Of a stretch of DNA of 64,000 bases, positions 1 to 11,269 are shown piece by piece. The stretch lies in the NCBI GenBank assembly GCA_905250125.1, contig CAJNOL010000609.1:54507-118506 (forward strand), given 5' to 3'. The stretch comes from Rotaria sordida (taxonomy: Eukaryota; Rotifera; Eurotatoria; Philodinida; Philodinidae). Every line of letters begins with the position of its first letter. Within the stretch, counting starts at the first letter, position 1. The notes under the pieces are model-generated. The model searched no databases and was not told where the DNA came from. It saw only the letters and a program-made list of their open reading frames with translations. The position numbers and the translations under genes were made by a program.

Positions 1-2400
1 AGTTTTTACCTCTATACTTCAACACTACTTTTAGATCGTATTTCACAAAATCTGACACATGAATTACTTCAAATAAAAACTATGACTGATTTTTCATATC
101 AAAATCTTATAATGGAATAAAATATGTGTTGCCGATGGTTTGCATAAACCGAGATATTCAAATTTCAAGATATGTTCAGTGTGTATAATATGTCCATAAC
201 TCGAAATTTCGGAAATATTTATTTTTCTTTATTTATTATGGTTGAACAGAGCTCGACAAATTGCATATGAAGGATATTTTTCAAATATAAATAAGCAATT
301 TAGATCTATTTGCCATTATATTTGAAAAATACTTTTTCCTATGTAACTCTACGAGCTGTGTCCTTCAAAAAGAAAGAAAAATAAGTACTTCAGAAATTAG
401 TGGTGAGAGATAACTTGACTTGAACTTGGTTAATCTTCTTGCGTGCTAGTACAAGAGATTCTATTCTCAGTTAATCTGTATATTTTAGTTTTGGATCTTA
501 CGAATGCATTAAAAATCATAGATAATAAGACGAAAAACAATTGGAAAAAGAAGATTTTTCTAATTATTCTATATCTACAAGTTTAATAAACTTATTATGA
601 ATACTTATAGTATGACTTAATCTTTATGAAAATAAAAATATGACATCTCACGCAATCAAATCAATTAGTAGTTAAAGCAAAATCATTATTCTTTTATTTA
701 TTGTTTTATTCCATTATATACTACTAATGCACGTTCAATTTCACATGATTTTGAACTAACAAAAATAAAATAATTAATGCTCTTAAATAAATTTAATATC
801 ATTTAGTAATTACATCATGATATTGAAGAACAACAAAAAGAAACTATGCAAATATTTAAAAAAAAAAGGGTAGGTCTATATATATTAGATCATTTGGTAT
901 ACCTTTGTGCTCTATAATGAGTGAAAAGACCTGATATGAATATTACAACAGCAAAAACGTCTAAATTACACTATCTTAGCAATAATCTAAAGTTTACAAA
1001 AACAAGTATACTACTCAAAGCTTACTGAGAGTGTTGGTTCTGAAGTTATTGCGCATGATAACTTTTTCTCTCTTCTTAACTAACTTTTATTTAGATTTAT
1101 TTTTTCTGAATTTTTCAGAAATAAAAAAAATATTGGTAATTATACATTTGAATATGAATTTCTGTCGATAACAGTCACACATATTCCATGTTTAAGTGTC
1201 ATAATTACATTTTTTTTTTATTTCTGTCACAATACATTAATTAGATACTACGTATAAAAAAAAGAAATTGAATAAAATAATGTATTTTACACCATTTTAA
1301 TGAAGTTTTTTCTGAGAAAAATAATGGTCGAAATAAAAGAACGACATTTCTGATGACGAAATTGACAAAAACATTCATACTTTTCAAAATTATTGAGAGA
1401 TTTTTGAAAGTTTTCTTTTGTGAACATGACGACTTTTACATCAAAATCATGTCATGAAAAAATAATGGTGTAGTTTGTATGCAATCCGAGTCTTCTGCAA
1501 AATTCAAGAGAAATAACTTAACCTTGACTTTTTCAAAAGTTCAAGTTGATCGTCCTTCGAGAGCCTACGTAGCAAGCTGCCGAAAAGTTCATTTTACTTC
1601 GTATTCACGATCAAATACATTCTATTTTTTGTAAAAATAGTACGTGTAATGATAAATATGTATATCAAGTTAAAATTGATCATTTTTCATCATGTTTTTT
1701 ACGTTGAAGTCATCAATTGAAACGATTTTCAATTCAAAAAATAATAAATTTACTCATCCAGACCATAGTAAAATTTGTGGATTCTAATAAAAAAGTTGTA
1801 TGAAATTCAAATGATAATTTTGATTTTACTTAAAAACTGAACGTTATGCAACAAAAATGATACAAAAGTAATGAAGATAATGTAACAATTTTGCTTTTCT
1901 CAGAATAATCAAATTCTTGCAATGACAATGATGCAAAAATAATGAAAGTAATGGAATGAAAATGATGTAGAAGCGTTGGAATGATTTGAATTTCTCAAAA
2001 TAATGAACTTGATAGAATGAAACTCGTGCGCAAGTAATGTGATGATTTGAATTTTTTCGGAATAATCAAATTCATGAAATTCTTTTGATGAAATTCTAAG
2101 CATAATTATGTAAATGACATTTTTTTCATTGCTTTTTATTCTATCAGTAGTTTACATTCACAATGTAGTACCGATATAACAAGAACAACTCTTGTTTCAA
2201 GTAAAGCAAAATCATGTCCAACAGAATTTCATGAACCTAGAGCAAAAGAAAGAGAGACATATAGACGAACTAAATTTTGTTTGAGTCTGGTAATTAAATC
2301 GTACATCCATTGTTTATAATCAAACTCTAATGAACGAGATAGGTATTTTTCACATTGATTTAAACCATAATAGTGGTTAAGAATCATAGATATTCAAAAG
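1..2400. other. AT-rich sequence, no gene seen
   Basis: Only short frames with stops in all phases. Around 1900-2070 a weak repetition of AATAATGRAAKTRATGGAATGA-like words is visible. No RNA gene or element end was recognised. Confidence 0.6.
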
Positions 2401-2406
2401 CAGAAA

Positions 2407-2754
2407 TTATTCCATTTGGTAAAATGTAATCGACTGCTTCAATGGATGATTGTAAAACATCAAGGTATAGAGAGTCCAAATGATTAAATCTCCAAAACAT
2501 AAACTTATATATTTTTCATTTCGACAATGAGTAATTGTTTGATCTACGACTTCATTCGATTTAATTCGAATCTTCTTCAACGATTTGTTTACTCGATTAT
2601 AGTACGTACATGATTGAGAATAATTACGTCTTACTGGTAAAACTAAACATTGACTTAGTCCATATGATATAGTTTCTCTTTCAGCAAGTACATTATAGAC
2701 AGTTATAACTAATGCAACATCTATGAGTTGCTGAGGAGTGGTCGATGTATCACT
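2407..2754 (-). pseudogene. Open frame without start, possible decayed exon
   Basis: A 115-codon open frame between two stops on the minus strand, encoding a plausible non-repetitive sequence (STTPQQLIDVALVITVYNVL … HCRNEKYISLCFGDLIIW). There is no ATG start or clear splice site. On the plus strand just beyond it another short protein-like run (KIYTDDILERCVKESMRDI) ends in a stop at 2876. Unrecognised; an old mobile-element gene is possible. Confidence 0.2.
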
Positions 2755-2879
2755 TCATCTACTAACATTAACAAGTATGAAACAAGAATTAAATGAAGCT
2801 GCTCAACCATCAATAATGAAAATATATACTGATGACATATTAGAACGTTGTGTGAAAGAGTCAATGCGTGATATATAGA

Positions 2880-4745
2880 AATCTGCGTTACTATTGTATT
2901 GTGGTCACGATCCTGAAGACTTCTCAAATCCAGTTAAAACCATGTTAATAAAGTTTTGGAAAATTTTTCCTTTAAACACTAAGATTGTCAAAATTGACGA
3001 CAGTTTATGAGTAAACTGCAAATTTCAAAAAAAATCTTCGATTTCTGCATGACTTTAGTTTTTGTCATAGTTATCGTAACGAGAGACTTGGTCATGGGTT
3101 GGAGTCACGCCTAACTATGACTTCTAACTACGTTGTAGATCTTTAGTCATATAATTAGAATTTACTCTATCAACACATGAAATAATTACAAATGCATCGT
3201 TCGAATGTTTAGATGGAACAATAGTTGATTTTAGAGAAAAAAAATGATATTCTTATATATCCGATATTATTAAAATATTTTGATGTAAATTTATTTGGTC
3301 TGAATTCATATGAATATCAATATGATTGATTTATTAAAAAGTTCAAATCATTATCAGTTATATGATGTGACTGCAGAAATACTATGTATCTCAAATGATA
3401 TAGAAGAAAAGAATAATATGAAAATATTAGCCATTTAAATCATTCATTATATAGATATTGAATCTATCAACATAATAGAGAAAGAAAAAAAAGCAAGATT
3501 GCGGAAATGCGTAATTATGATATGATTATTCAAAATTAATTTCCTGTGATGGACTTGTTATAACTCCCTATCCCATTATTTTCTCGTGACTAGGGAAAAA
3601 CGCCCTTCTTCAAAACAAAAAAACATGCACTCAGTCTTCTTTTCTCCTCCTCCGAAGCATTCTCTCTCTCTGCCGTATGTCATGATGTACTCCAATTCTC
3701 CTAGAGATAGCTGCAACGAAAGAGAACAGAAGAGAAAAGGTAAAAGCATTAACGAATGCATCACGAAACATGAGAGCAGAGAGTACGGAGCACTGTGTAC
3801 AGATATACAAAAAAGCATAAATAATTTTCCTATAAAAATTTGAATTAAATATGTAATCGTCATTTGATGATAAACCAATATAGATCTGTTTACAAAAATG
3901 CGTCACGTTCGTTTTCAGTTTTAACTAATAACTGTATTTTTAGTTTACATTCAAGATTTCATAAACCTTTGGCATTTATTCCGGGCATTTTTTTTTCTTG
4001 TATATCCCGTTTCCTTACTTACAAATTTCACATATCATTTCAAATTAACAATTACGTCAAGTAATATAATACACAGTGACCCCCCCCCCCCCAAAAATTA
4101 CTCGGCAAGGATTTGTTTTCAATTTTTTCCGCTGCCGTAAGTGCTGCACTCAAAGGTATGGCTTCTGGAAAGTCCGACACTAAGCTTTTCAGCTCATAGA
4201 ATTCTCAAGTAGGATTTTGTATGAATCATCTCACATGACAAAGCAAAAAATTTTCAAAAGTAAAACATTTTCGAGTTCTCTGCAATGTGTTTTGGTCGCA
4301 GTACATCATTTTTACGAAAAGCAGAAAAATCCTTCATGTTTTATTTTGTGCATGGAAATAAAATTTTTGCGCCTTCCGTAAGACTCATGTATCTCGGTCG
4401 AAAAAGGTTACAGAGAGGAGATGGAAGACATTTCAATTCGAAGAGAATCATGTCCTTTATTATTCTGAGCAGTTCAAACAGAATTCTATTTGAGAGTTCT
4501 ACGAGCTGAAAAACTCGATCTTAGGGTTTTTAGAGATCCTATCTATTCAAAAGCTAGTAATAATTTTTATCTTCGAAAGCTCTTGTTAGAAATGAAATCT
4601 TATACTCAAATTACTATTTGGATTGCTCGTAGCGTTTATTGCAATGAAAAAAACTGAAAACGAGCCTGATCGAACACTTTTGGGAACAATTGTAATTTCT
4701 TTTTGTAATTGTATTTTCGAACAAAGCCATGCTTTTCATAATCGT
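2880..4745. other. Gene-poor stretch with homopolymer C
   Basis: Contains coding-like scraps near 3310-3440 without a usable frame, a pyrimidine-rich block at 3600-3720 open on both strands (probably promoter or UTR-like, not coding), and a run of 13 C at 4080-4092. Confidence 0.5.
4470..4640. repeat. Dispersed repeat, copy 1 (partner at 48280-48470)
   Basis: Shares, in order, AACAGAATTCT, GGAGCTGAAAAA-type sequence, AGCTAGTAATAATTTTTATCTT and TACTCAAATTACTATTTG with the copy near 48.4 kb. Non-coding; family unknown. Confidence 0.5.
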
Positions 4746-4749
4746 ATCA

Positions 4750-4870
4750 TTATTCCCTCGACTGAAGGGAGGGTCATATGAAAAAAAATAGTTTGTCCGT
4801 TTGCTTGTCGTCGGGTCAAAGCTCAAAGATTAAAAAAACATCAGAGGTGAAGTTCATTTAGGCGTAACTT
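4750..4870 (+). repeat. Leader of array A (dispersed repeat family)
   Basis: Begins TTCCCTCGACTGAAGGGAGG, then GGTCATATGAAAAAAAATAG, GTTTGTCCGTTTGC and CGGGTCAAAG. The same order of blocks recurs before array B and, without a good array, near 10.86 kb. Confidence 0.75.
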
Positions 4871-5735
4871 TTAAAGTTTCACCAAAGACAATCCAGGTCG
4901 GAAAATCCGAACCTTAGATCAGGTTTTATATCCGGCCACCCCATTGACTAAAAAGCCGCTCAATCAGAAATGGGCTTTTTTATTTTAAGCTTTTTGAGCC
5001 TTATGATGAGACATTACTGTAGGTTATCGAGGGTCAGGAGTCCAAATCTGAGGTCGGATTTTAAATCCGATCTTCCCATTTGTTAGGAAGCCGAACAATC
5101 AGAAGTGAACTTTTTTGTTTCAAGCTTTTTTGGCTATTTGACGAAACTTTACTATAGGTTATCGAGAGCCGGAATTCTTAATCTGAGGTCAGATTTTATA
5201 TTCGATCTTCCGATTGACTAGAAAGCTGACCAATCAGAAATGAGCTCTTTTACTTTAAGCTTGTTGGGTCGTTTGACGAAACTCTGCCGTAGGTTATCGA
5301 GAGCCATGATTCCGAATCTGAGGTCTGATTTTATATATGACCTTTACATTGGCTAGGAAGCCGATCAATCAGAAATTAGTTTTTTTATTTTAAGTTTTTT
5401 GCGACTCCTGATGAAATTTTACTATAGGTTATCGATGGCCAGGATTGCAAATTTGAGGTCAGATTTTATATGCGATTTTTCCTTTGACTAAGAAGTTGAC
5501 CAATCAGAAATGAGCGTTTTTATTTTAAGCTTTTGATCATTTTAATGAAAATGTACTAGTGGTTATCGAGAGCCAGGATCCCGAATCTTAGATCGAATGT
5601 CACAGCAGGCCTTCACATTGGCTAGGAAGGCGACCAATTAGAAATGAGCTTTTTTATGTTAACCTTTTTGAGCGTTTTGATGGGCTTTACTATATATAAC
5701 CGATAGCCAGGATTCTGAATCTGAGACCGGATTTT
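4870..5735 (+). repeat. Tandem array A, exact 135-bp period
   Basis: Six-plus copies of a monomer whose landmark CAATCAGAAATGAGC falls at 4961, 5096, 5231, 5366, 5501 and 5635, i.e. steps of 135, 135, 135, 135 and 134. Other landmarks in order are TTTTATTTTAAGC, TACTATAGGTTATCGAG, GAATCTGAGGTCGGATTTTA and CCCATTGGCTAGAAAGCCGAC. Monomers differ by many substitutions but almost no indels. Confidence 0.9.
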
Positions 5736-6246
5736 ATATGTTAAAAAGGTTGACAAAAGTATATTGGGTTCAGGAAATTCGAATCTGAAGTCGGTTTTTC
5801 AAAATTTTCAACTTGATTTTTTTCAGTTAGGAGTTGCGCTTTTTGAGAAAATAACGATTTTTCATTAAGCTTAATCGAGGGAAACCGTGGTCGGAAAAGT
5901 TGAATCTAAAGTCAATTCTTCAAAATTTTAAATTTGATTTTTTCGGTCAAAGAAAGGGTTTTTCGAGGAAATAACGAGATTTTAGAAAAGTTGGCGAGCC
6001 TAAATCAGGGTCAGGACATTCAATTCTTTACTATATTGCTGGAAGTTTGCCGCTATAAGTTTACAATCAGGGTAAGGTTTTTTTAAGGAAACAATAAGTT
6101 TTCGGTGTATTGAACATTGAATGATATGAAATAAAATGAGCTAGTGATGTGGCAATGATTGGGAGAGTAACGTATTCAAATGTGTTAGTGGGATTACAGG
6201 ATCGACTATCTCACTAGTGTAAACTATATTTGAGGCTTTTTCCACA

Positions 6247-6334
6247 GTGTGGGTATAGGGTGTAGGTGTGAGGTAGAACAAGATCAACCCGCTCAGACGT
6301 ATACTTACACCGACATCGACACCCACACCACACA
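6247..6334. repeat. Inverted telomere-like tract 1
   Basis: G-rich arm GTGTGGGTATAGGGTGTAGG, then about 30 bp, then a C-rich arm ending GACACCCACACCACAC. The arms can pair imperfectly. Confidence 0.7.
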
Positions 6335-6589
6335 GTAATCCTAATATCCAAATTCAAGCTTAAGTTAATGCGACTTGATTGGCATCTAAGCCTGCTCGCA
6401 TTGCGTTTTTTCTGGCTTACTATTCCATTATTCGCATTTGTTTTTCAGCAAATGGTCTGACTCATGAAATTTCTTGCCACTATGACTGAAAGAAGGTAAT
6501 ATAAACAAATATATAAAACTGAAGCCACATTTTTTTACGATTAAAAGAGAGTAACTAGCTATTGCTCAGGTGGGTTCAAATAATGAAGC

Positions 6590-6645
6590 GACTAGCCGCG
6601 AGTGGCGTCCCAAAGGGGCGCTTACGAACGATTGGTCATTCCTAG
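6590..6645 (-). mobile_element. Second GC-rich hairpin, possible Helitron 3' terminus
   Basis: Diverged copy of the 11.2-kb hairpin: GGCGTCCC-AAA-GGGGCGC, and on the minus strand ACTCGCGGCTAG then T. The shared ACTCRCGRCTAG after the stem argues for a family with a defined end. Confidence 0.4.
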
Positions 6646-7029
6646 TTCAGGGTCACTGTTGATTCGCCTTACAGGTAATCTATATAAATACTAGGTTTTT
6701 TTGGCGAATATTGCACTAAGGTTCTCGTAGTGAGGCCTTCAAGTGAACCTCTGATTGGCTAGCTCGGCAATGAAATTAAAGACATAAGGAATAGTTCACA
6801 ATAAAGTTTTGGTTTTGAAGTTTCCCATGCAGAATTCTCATATTATAACTCTAACAACTTTTGGAACTGTTATAGTGTGATCAGTGATATGTGGTATTTT
6901 CATTTTTTTCTTTCTTCTGTTCTCCTATCGTACATAGATGACATGTACGATGCGCATATATGTCTTTTCTTCTCTCTTCTCCTTCTCTTCTCTTAATATA
7001 GTATAGATGTTTCCCATCTCATCATGCAT

Positions 7030-7148
7030 ACTTGAGGGTGTGGGTGTGGGTGTGGGTGTGGGTAAGGAAGTGGTATATGAACATACATCCAGACACAGCC
7101 ACACCCGCACCCACCCTACACCCACACCCACACCCATACCCACACCCA
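7030..7148. repeat. Inverted telomere-like tract 2, (TGTGGG)n facing (CCCACA)n
   Basis: Four clean TGTGGG units at 7036-7062, a 37-bp spacer, then a longer C-strand run CCACCCTACACCCACACCCA and onward to 7148. The G strand faces the C strand, so the whole block is a large inverted repeat. The hexamer equals the bdelloid telomere repeat as I recall it. Confidence 0.85.
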
Positions 7149-8254
7149 AAACGTGAATAAATATTTTGATTCATTAAAAGAACGACAAAAAAGAATATTT
7201 CTGTTTGTTTCCCACTCTGCAACGCATTCCTTGTTCTTTATATATACGGCAGCTCTTAACAGTGTAGACCGCCGCTTGCACTATATATTGTCACCTTCAA
7301 AGAGAGAGGAAAAATAGATACAAGACGTCGGTTTCCATGGCACTGCTGCTTTATGGAAGAAGTAGCATCAAATCGTCAGTTCTTTTTCTTTTTAATATTT
7401 TCTTGTGAGGAGAATCACCATTTTTTTCTGTTTCAACCAATCCAATGCTACTTTAAGAGATGAAATGCATGTAAAGAAAAGAGATTCATTATTTTCTCTT
7501 TAGTTGGAAAAAAGAAGATGGGTTTGTGTCAAACAATGTATACTCGGTAATATTTCTTCATATAACGAACACTTCATGAGTACTGCCACAAATGTAAAGT
7601 GGGATATATTTGCTGCTAACCAGTAGTTCTAAGCGCTTCTTTCATTAGTACATTGACAAAAAAGATTTAAAATTCATTAACGATCGCAAAGCCATGCTTT
7701 CTCCAAAATATCCCATTATCTCACCTTTCTAACTTCTGTCACTATTCAAAATAATGTTATTCTGGCTTCTTATGCGAAATTGTTCGTAAAAACAAGATAT
7801 GATCTCGAGAACAACAGTATCTGGAGGTTGTGAATCCTTTTTTTTGGTTTGTACTCTGTTTTATTGTGACACTCGTAAGCGCTTACAAATAAAAAGAGGA
7901 AGAAGAAAGAAACGAAAGAAGGAGAACAAAAAAGGAAGGAACGCATAGAAGGAACAACCAAGAAACAGAGAGTGTGAATGAAGAACAAGGCACAGAACAA
8001 GAAACAGAAAGTTATAGTGAATAAAACATCTACAACAACACATTCAGAACAAGATGTTAGGAATGGGGGTAGATGATTACGAGGACTGATTTATGGAATC
8101 CAGCCAGGTAAGGAGCAATGAATGATGTCTAGCTTTCAAGTTCTTAATCCGTCTCATGGTGAAAAAATGACCCATGTAGTCGTTAGTCATTTTATGGTAA
8201 TTATCCCAGAAAAATGTCATCCAAAAATAGCGAGGAGCCTAAGTCTGATCTATA

Positions 8255-8385
8255 TATTTCCTCCACTGTAGGGAAGGGCATACGAAAAAAGTAAAGAGTT
8301 TGTGTGTCTGTTTGTTGCAAGGTCAAAAAACCATCAGAAGGGAACTTTAATCAGGTGTACCTTCTAAGGTTTCAATACAGGATAT
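8255..8385 (+). repeat. Leader of array B
   Basis: TTTCCTCCACTGTAGGGAAG, GGGCATACGAAAAAAGTAAAG, TTTGTGTGTCTGTTTGTTGC and AAGGTCAAAAAACCATCAGA, matching the leader of array A block for block. Confidence 0.75.
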
Positions 8386-9010
8386 CGAGGTCGTGAAATC
8401 TGATTTGGAGGTCGGATTTTACATCCGGTGTTCTTATTCGCTAGAAAGCCGACGAATCAGAAATCAGCTGTTTTATTTTAAGCTTTTCTCACATTCTGAT
8501 AAAACTTTACTATAGGTTATGGAGGGTCCGGATTCTGAATCTGAGATCAAATTTTACATCGGACTTTTCTATTAGCTAAAAAACCGACCAATCAGATATG
8601 AGATTTTTTACTTTAAGCTTTCCGTACATTTTGATGAATACTTACTATAGATTACCGAGGGTTAGGATTCTGAATCTGAGATCGGATTTCACATCTGACA
8701 TTTCTATTGGCTAGAAAGCTGACCAATTAAAAATCAGATTTTTTATTTTAAGCGTTTCCCATATTCTGAGGAAATTTTACTACAGGTCATCAAGGGCCAG
8801 GGCTCTCAATGCGAAATTGAATTTTGAATCTGATCTTCCCATTGACTAGAAAGTCGACCAATCAGATATAAGCTTTTTCATTTTAAGTTTTTCGCACGTT
8901 TTCATGAAACTCTACTGGAGGTTATCGACGACCAGGATTCTGAATCCGAGATCGAATTTCGCTTCTAATCTTCCCATTGGCTAAAAAGCCGATCGATCAG
9001 AAATGATTTT
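8340..9010 (+). repeat. Tandem array B, same 135-bp family
   Basis: Five copies related to array A, with the landmark at 8454, 8589, 8724, 8859 and 8994, exactly 135 bp apart each time. The array is preceded by the same leader as A and followed by a related tail (GGTTCAGGAAAAT…TCAAAATTT). Confidence 0.9.
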
Positions 9011-9492
9011 TTTACTAAGAAAATTTCAATAGCTTAGAAAGGTTCAGGAAAATAAATCGGGATCGGAAAATCCGTCTCTGCAATCGATTTCTCAAAATTT
9101 CAAGCTCTTATTTTTATGGAAAATTCGTTTTTATAAAAATATCGTGGTCTATGCACAGAACTATTTTTCTAGGGATAAACCAATTTTTTTCAGAAAATAA
9201 TCATGTGAAAAAAGTCGAACTCGAAATTCCGAAAACTCAATTATGCATTCAGATTCTTTGAGTGTGGTTTACTTTCGTCAATCTCTACACAATATTGTTA
9301 TTTTCTCAAAAAATCCTTCCTTGGACTGACAACAATTCAAATCAAAATAGCGAGAAACCGATTGTAGATTGAAATTCTCTCACCACGGCCTACTTTCGTC
9401 AACCTATATGAAATATCGTTATTTTCTCGAAAAACACTTTCGCTCGTGAAAATTGGCTTGAACCAGTAACTGTACCTACGGTTATTGTCATC

Positions 9493-9665
9493 GTTGTGGG
9501 TGTGGGTGAGAGTGCAGATGGCTAAGGTATGAGTGCAGGTGTGGCTTTTTGGATGTGAGTGTGGTGCGCCGGCTTGAATGTACGTGGGTGTGTCTGTAAA
9601 TGTTGGTGTCGTTGAGCAGAGTATCTACACACCACTCACGCCCACACCTACATTCCACGCTCATA
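9493..9665. repeat. Inverted telomere-like tract 3 (degenerate)
   Basis: GTGGGTGTGGGTGAGAG and scattered GGTGTGG units up to about 9595, followed by CCACTCACGCCCACACCTAC. Same polarity pattern as tracts 1 and 2 but more decayed. Confidence 0.65.
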
Positions 9666-10854
9666 CGCATATTCACATTCTCATGTGCAGCACACTCATC
9701 GATTCCGATCTATTCAATGTTTGTTGTGTCTAATACTTTGTTTATGTTTCTTTTATATATAAAAATCAGTGGCTAGACACTCAGTACAATGTTCAGTATT
9801 TTTGATACTTTGTTTTGAAAAATTTCAAATACTAAGTTTCTTTTTGTAGTACAAGTAGATTTACTTGTGCTGAAAAAGTGTACTTAAGTGCTGGGCACTG
9901 AGCACAAATGTACCTAAGTATACGCGTACTTAGTATTGGTAGCAGTAGCAATGAAGTTAAGTACCTTACTAGTATAATTGTGAGTACTTCGGTACGAATA
10001 CGACCGCTAATATATTTTAGTACCGGTTGTAAATATCGGTGGTGTCAAGTGAAGATTGCTATTTGACATGCTTACATCATTCGACTTTCGTTTTAATTAA
10101 GAAGGTCTCACTGCGTATCAAAATTTGTAATGCGTTCGAGAAGAATGACGCAAAACAGTTGAATCGTTCGGTCCATATCGTTTTTTACCGATTAGGAAAA
10201 ATGGTCAATATATATATATTTTGCCTTGATAAAACGCCTTTAGACAAAAGTTTTATACTCTTATCAAAACAAAATAAGAGCACCGCTGTTAAATATCATT
10301 TATCTATTTTTTCCTAGTCATCACTGTTTTATGTCTCTCCTATTATATGAACTTGGTCTCTTCATTTAATGTAGGAGGCTTTGTCAGAGGTCAAGCGTAA
10401 TCTTAGATGTTTATATCTAGAATAAGTAGTAGCTTCTTTGATACAAAAAGAACAGAAAAATGTAGAACTCAACATGAGTGCCAACTATCTGGAATGTAAT
10501 ACCTCATATCCCGTTAGAAAATGTCAGTTGTGAAACTTTCGAACAGCTTGCAGACTGGGACACTGAAATCTGATATTTTTCTCAAGAAATTGTGAAAATT
10601 CAAGCAAAATTGCAAAGAAAATGCTTTATACAAACATCACCTTAAGTTGGTGAAAAGAAGCTAATAAATCTGTCAGTCTTCACTGATTTCAAAGATTTGT
10701 TGACTTGACCAGTGAGAGGCCAAATCGGTTGAAAACTTGTAGACTGATCACAACTCTGATTTACGATTGTCCTTCGGCGGTGTATTTGTACACTTCCAGT
10801 CTCTGATAAAAATGAATTAAAAGTAGCCAAATCCTTTTGGCTGTTACAGTAATG

Positions 10855-11065
10855 ACGATATTTCCTCGACTGTCGGGAGAGTCATACGAAATAAAATGCG
10901 GTTGTATGAGTGTGTGGGCGTATGTGTCAGGGTCAAAGGTAAAAAAAACACAAACCGATGCCATTCTTATTTTTCGAGCTGAAAATTCAGCCAATTAGGG
11001 GTTTTCGATGTCGGACTTTCGACCAGTCAGATTCTTTCAGGCTGGAATTCCAGCCGATCAGAATT
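10855..11065 (+). repeat. Third leader copy with decayed tail
   Basis: TTTCCTCGACTGTCGGGAGA, GTCATACGAAATAAAATGCG and GTGTCAGGGTCAAAGG repeat the leader. Instead of an array, two 14-bp palindromes follow, GCTGAAAATTCAGC and GCTGGAATTCCAGC, each before a CCAATTAG/CCGATCAG block like the one in the 135-bp monomer. Confidence 0.65.
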
Positions 11066-11206
11066 TTGACAATAGTTTGTGTAAATAAAGCTTCTCAATC
11101 AGGGTGTCTAGATCTATCGTAAGGTAAAATTGAAGAAGCCCAAAGATAAATGAGAGAGATCGTAGACGTAGAAATACCAAGAATGAAGAAATAAAGTTAC
11201 ACAGTG

Positions 11207-11262
11207 GAGCGGCTAGTCGTGAGTGACGCCCCAGAGGGGCGCCGACGAACAACTAGCCGCTC
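11207..11262 (-). mobile_element. GC-rich hairpin, possible Helitron 3' terminus
   Basis: Outer arms GAGCGGCTAGT/ACTAGCCGCTC and inner arms GACGCCCC/GGGGCGCC with loop AGA. On the minus strand the inner hairpin is followed by ACTCACGACTAG, i.e. a stem-loop about 8 nt before CTAG, the classical Helitron end layout (CTRR). The element body would lie at higher coordinates. No Rep-helicase is visible. Confidence 0.4.
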
Positions 11263-11269
11263 ATCTCTA

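Noticed and set aside
3576-3906. Three overlapping frames on both strands of 76-100 codons
   Set aside because: Open on both strands because of a pyrimidine-rich, less AT-biased block; no motif, splice support or consistent codon pattern.
4080-4092. Poly-C run as a possible functional element
   Set aside because: A 13-base homopolymer alone supports nothing more than a simple repeat.
6925-7222. Overlapping minus-strand frames rich in Gly-Val and Thr-Pro/Thr-His repeats
   Set aside because: They are translations of the (TGTGGG)n/(CCCACA)n tract, not genes.
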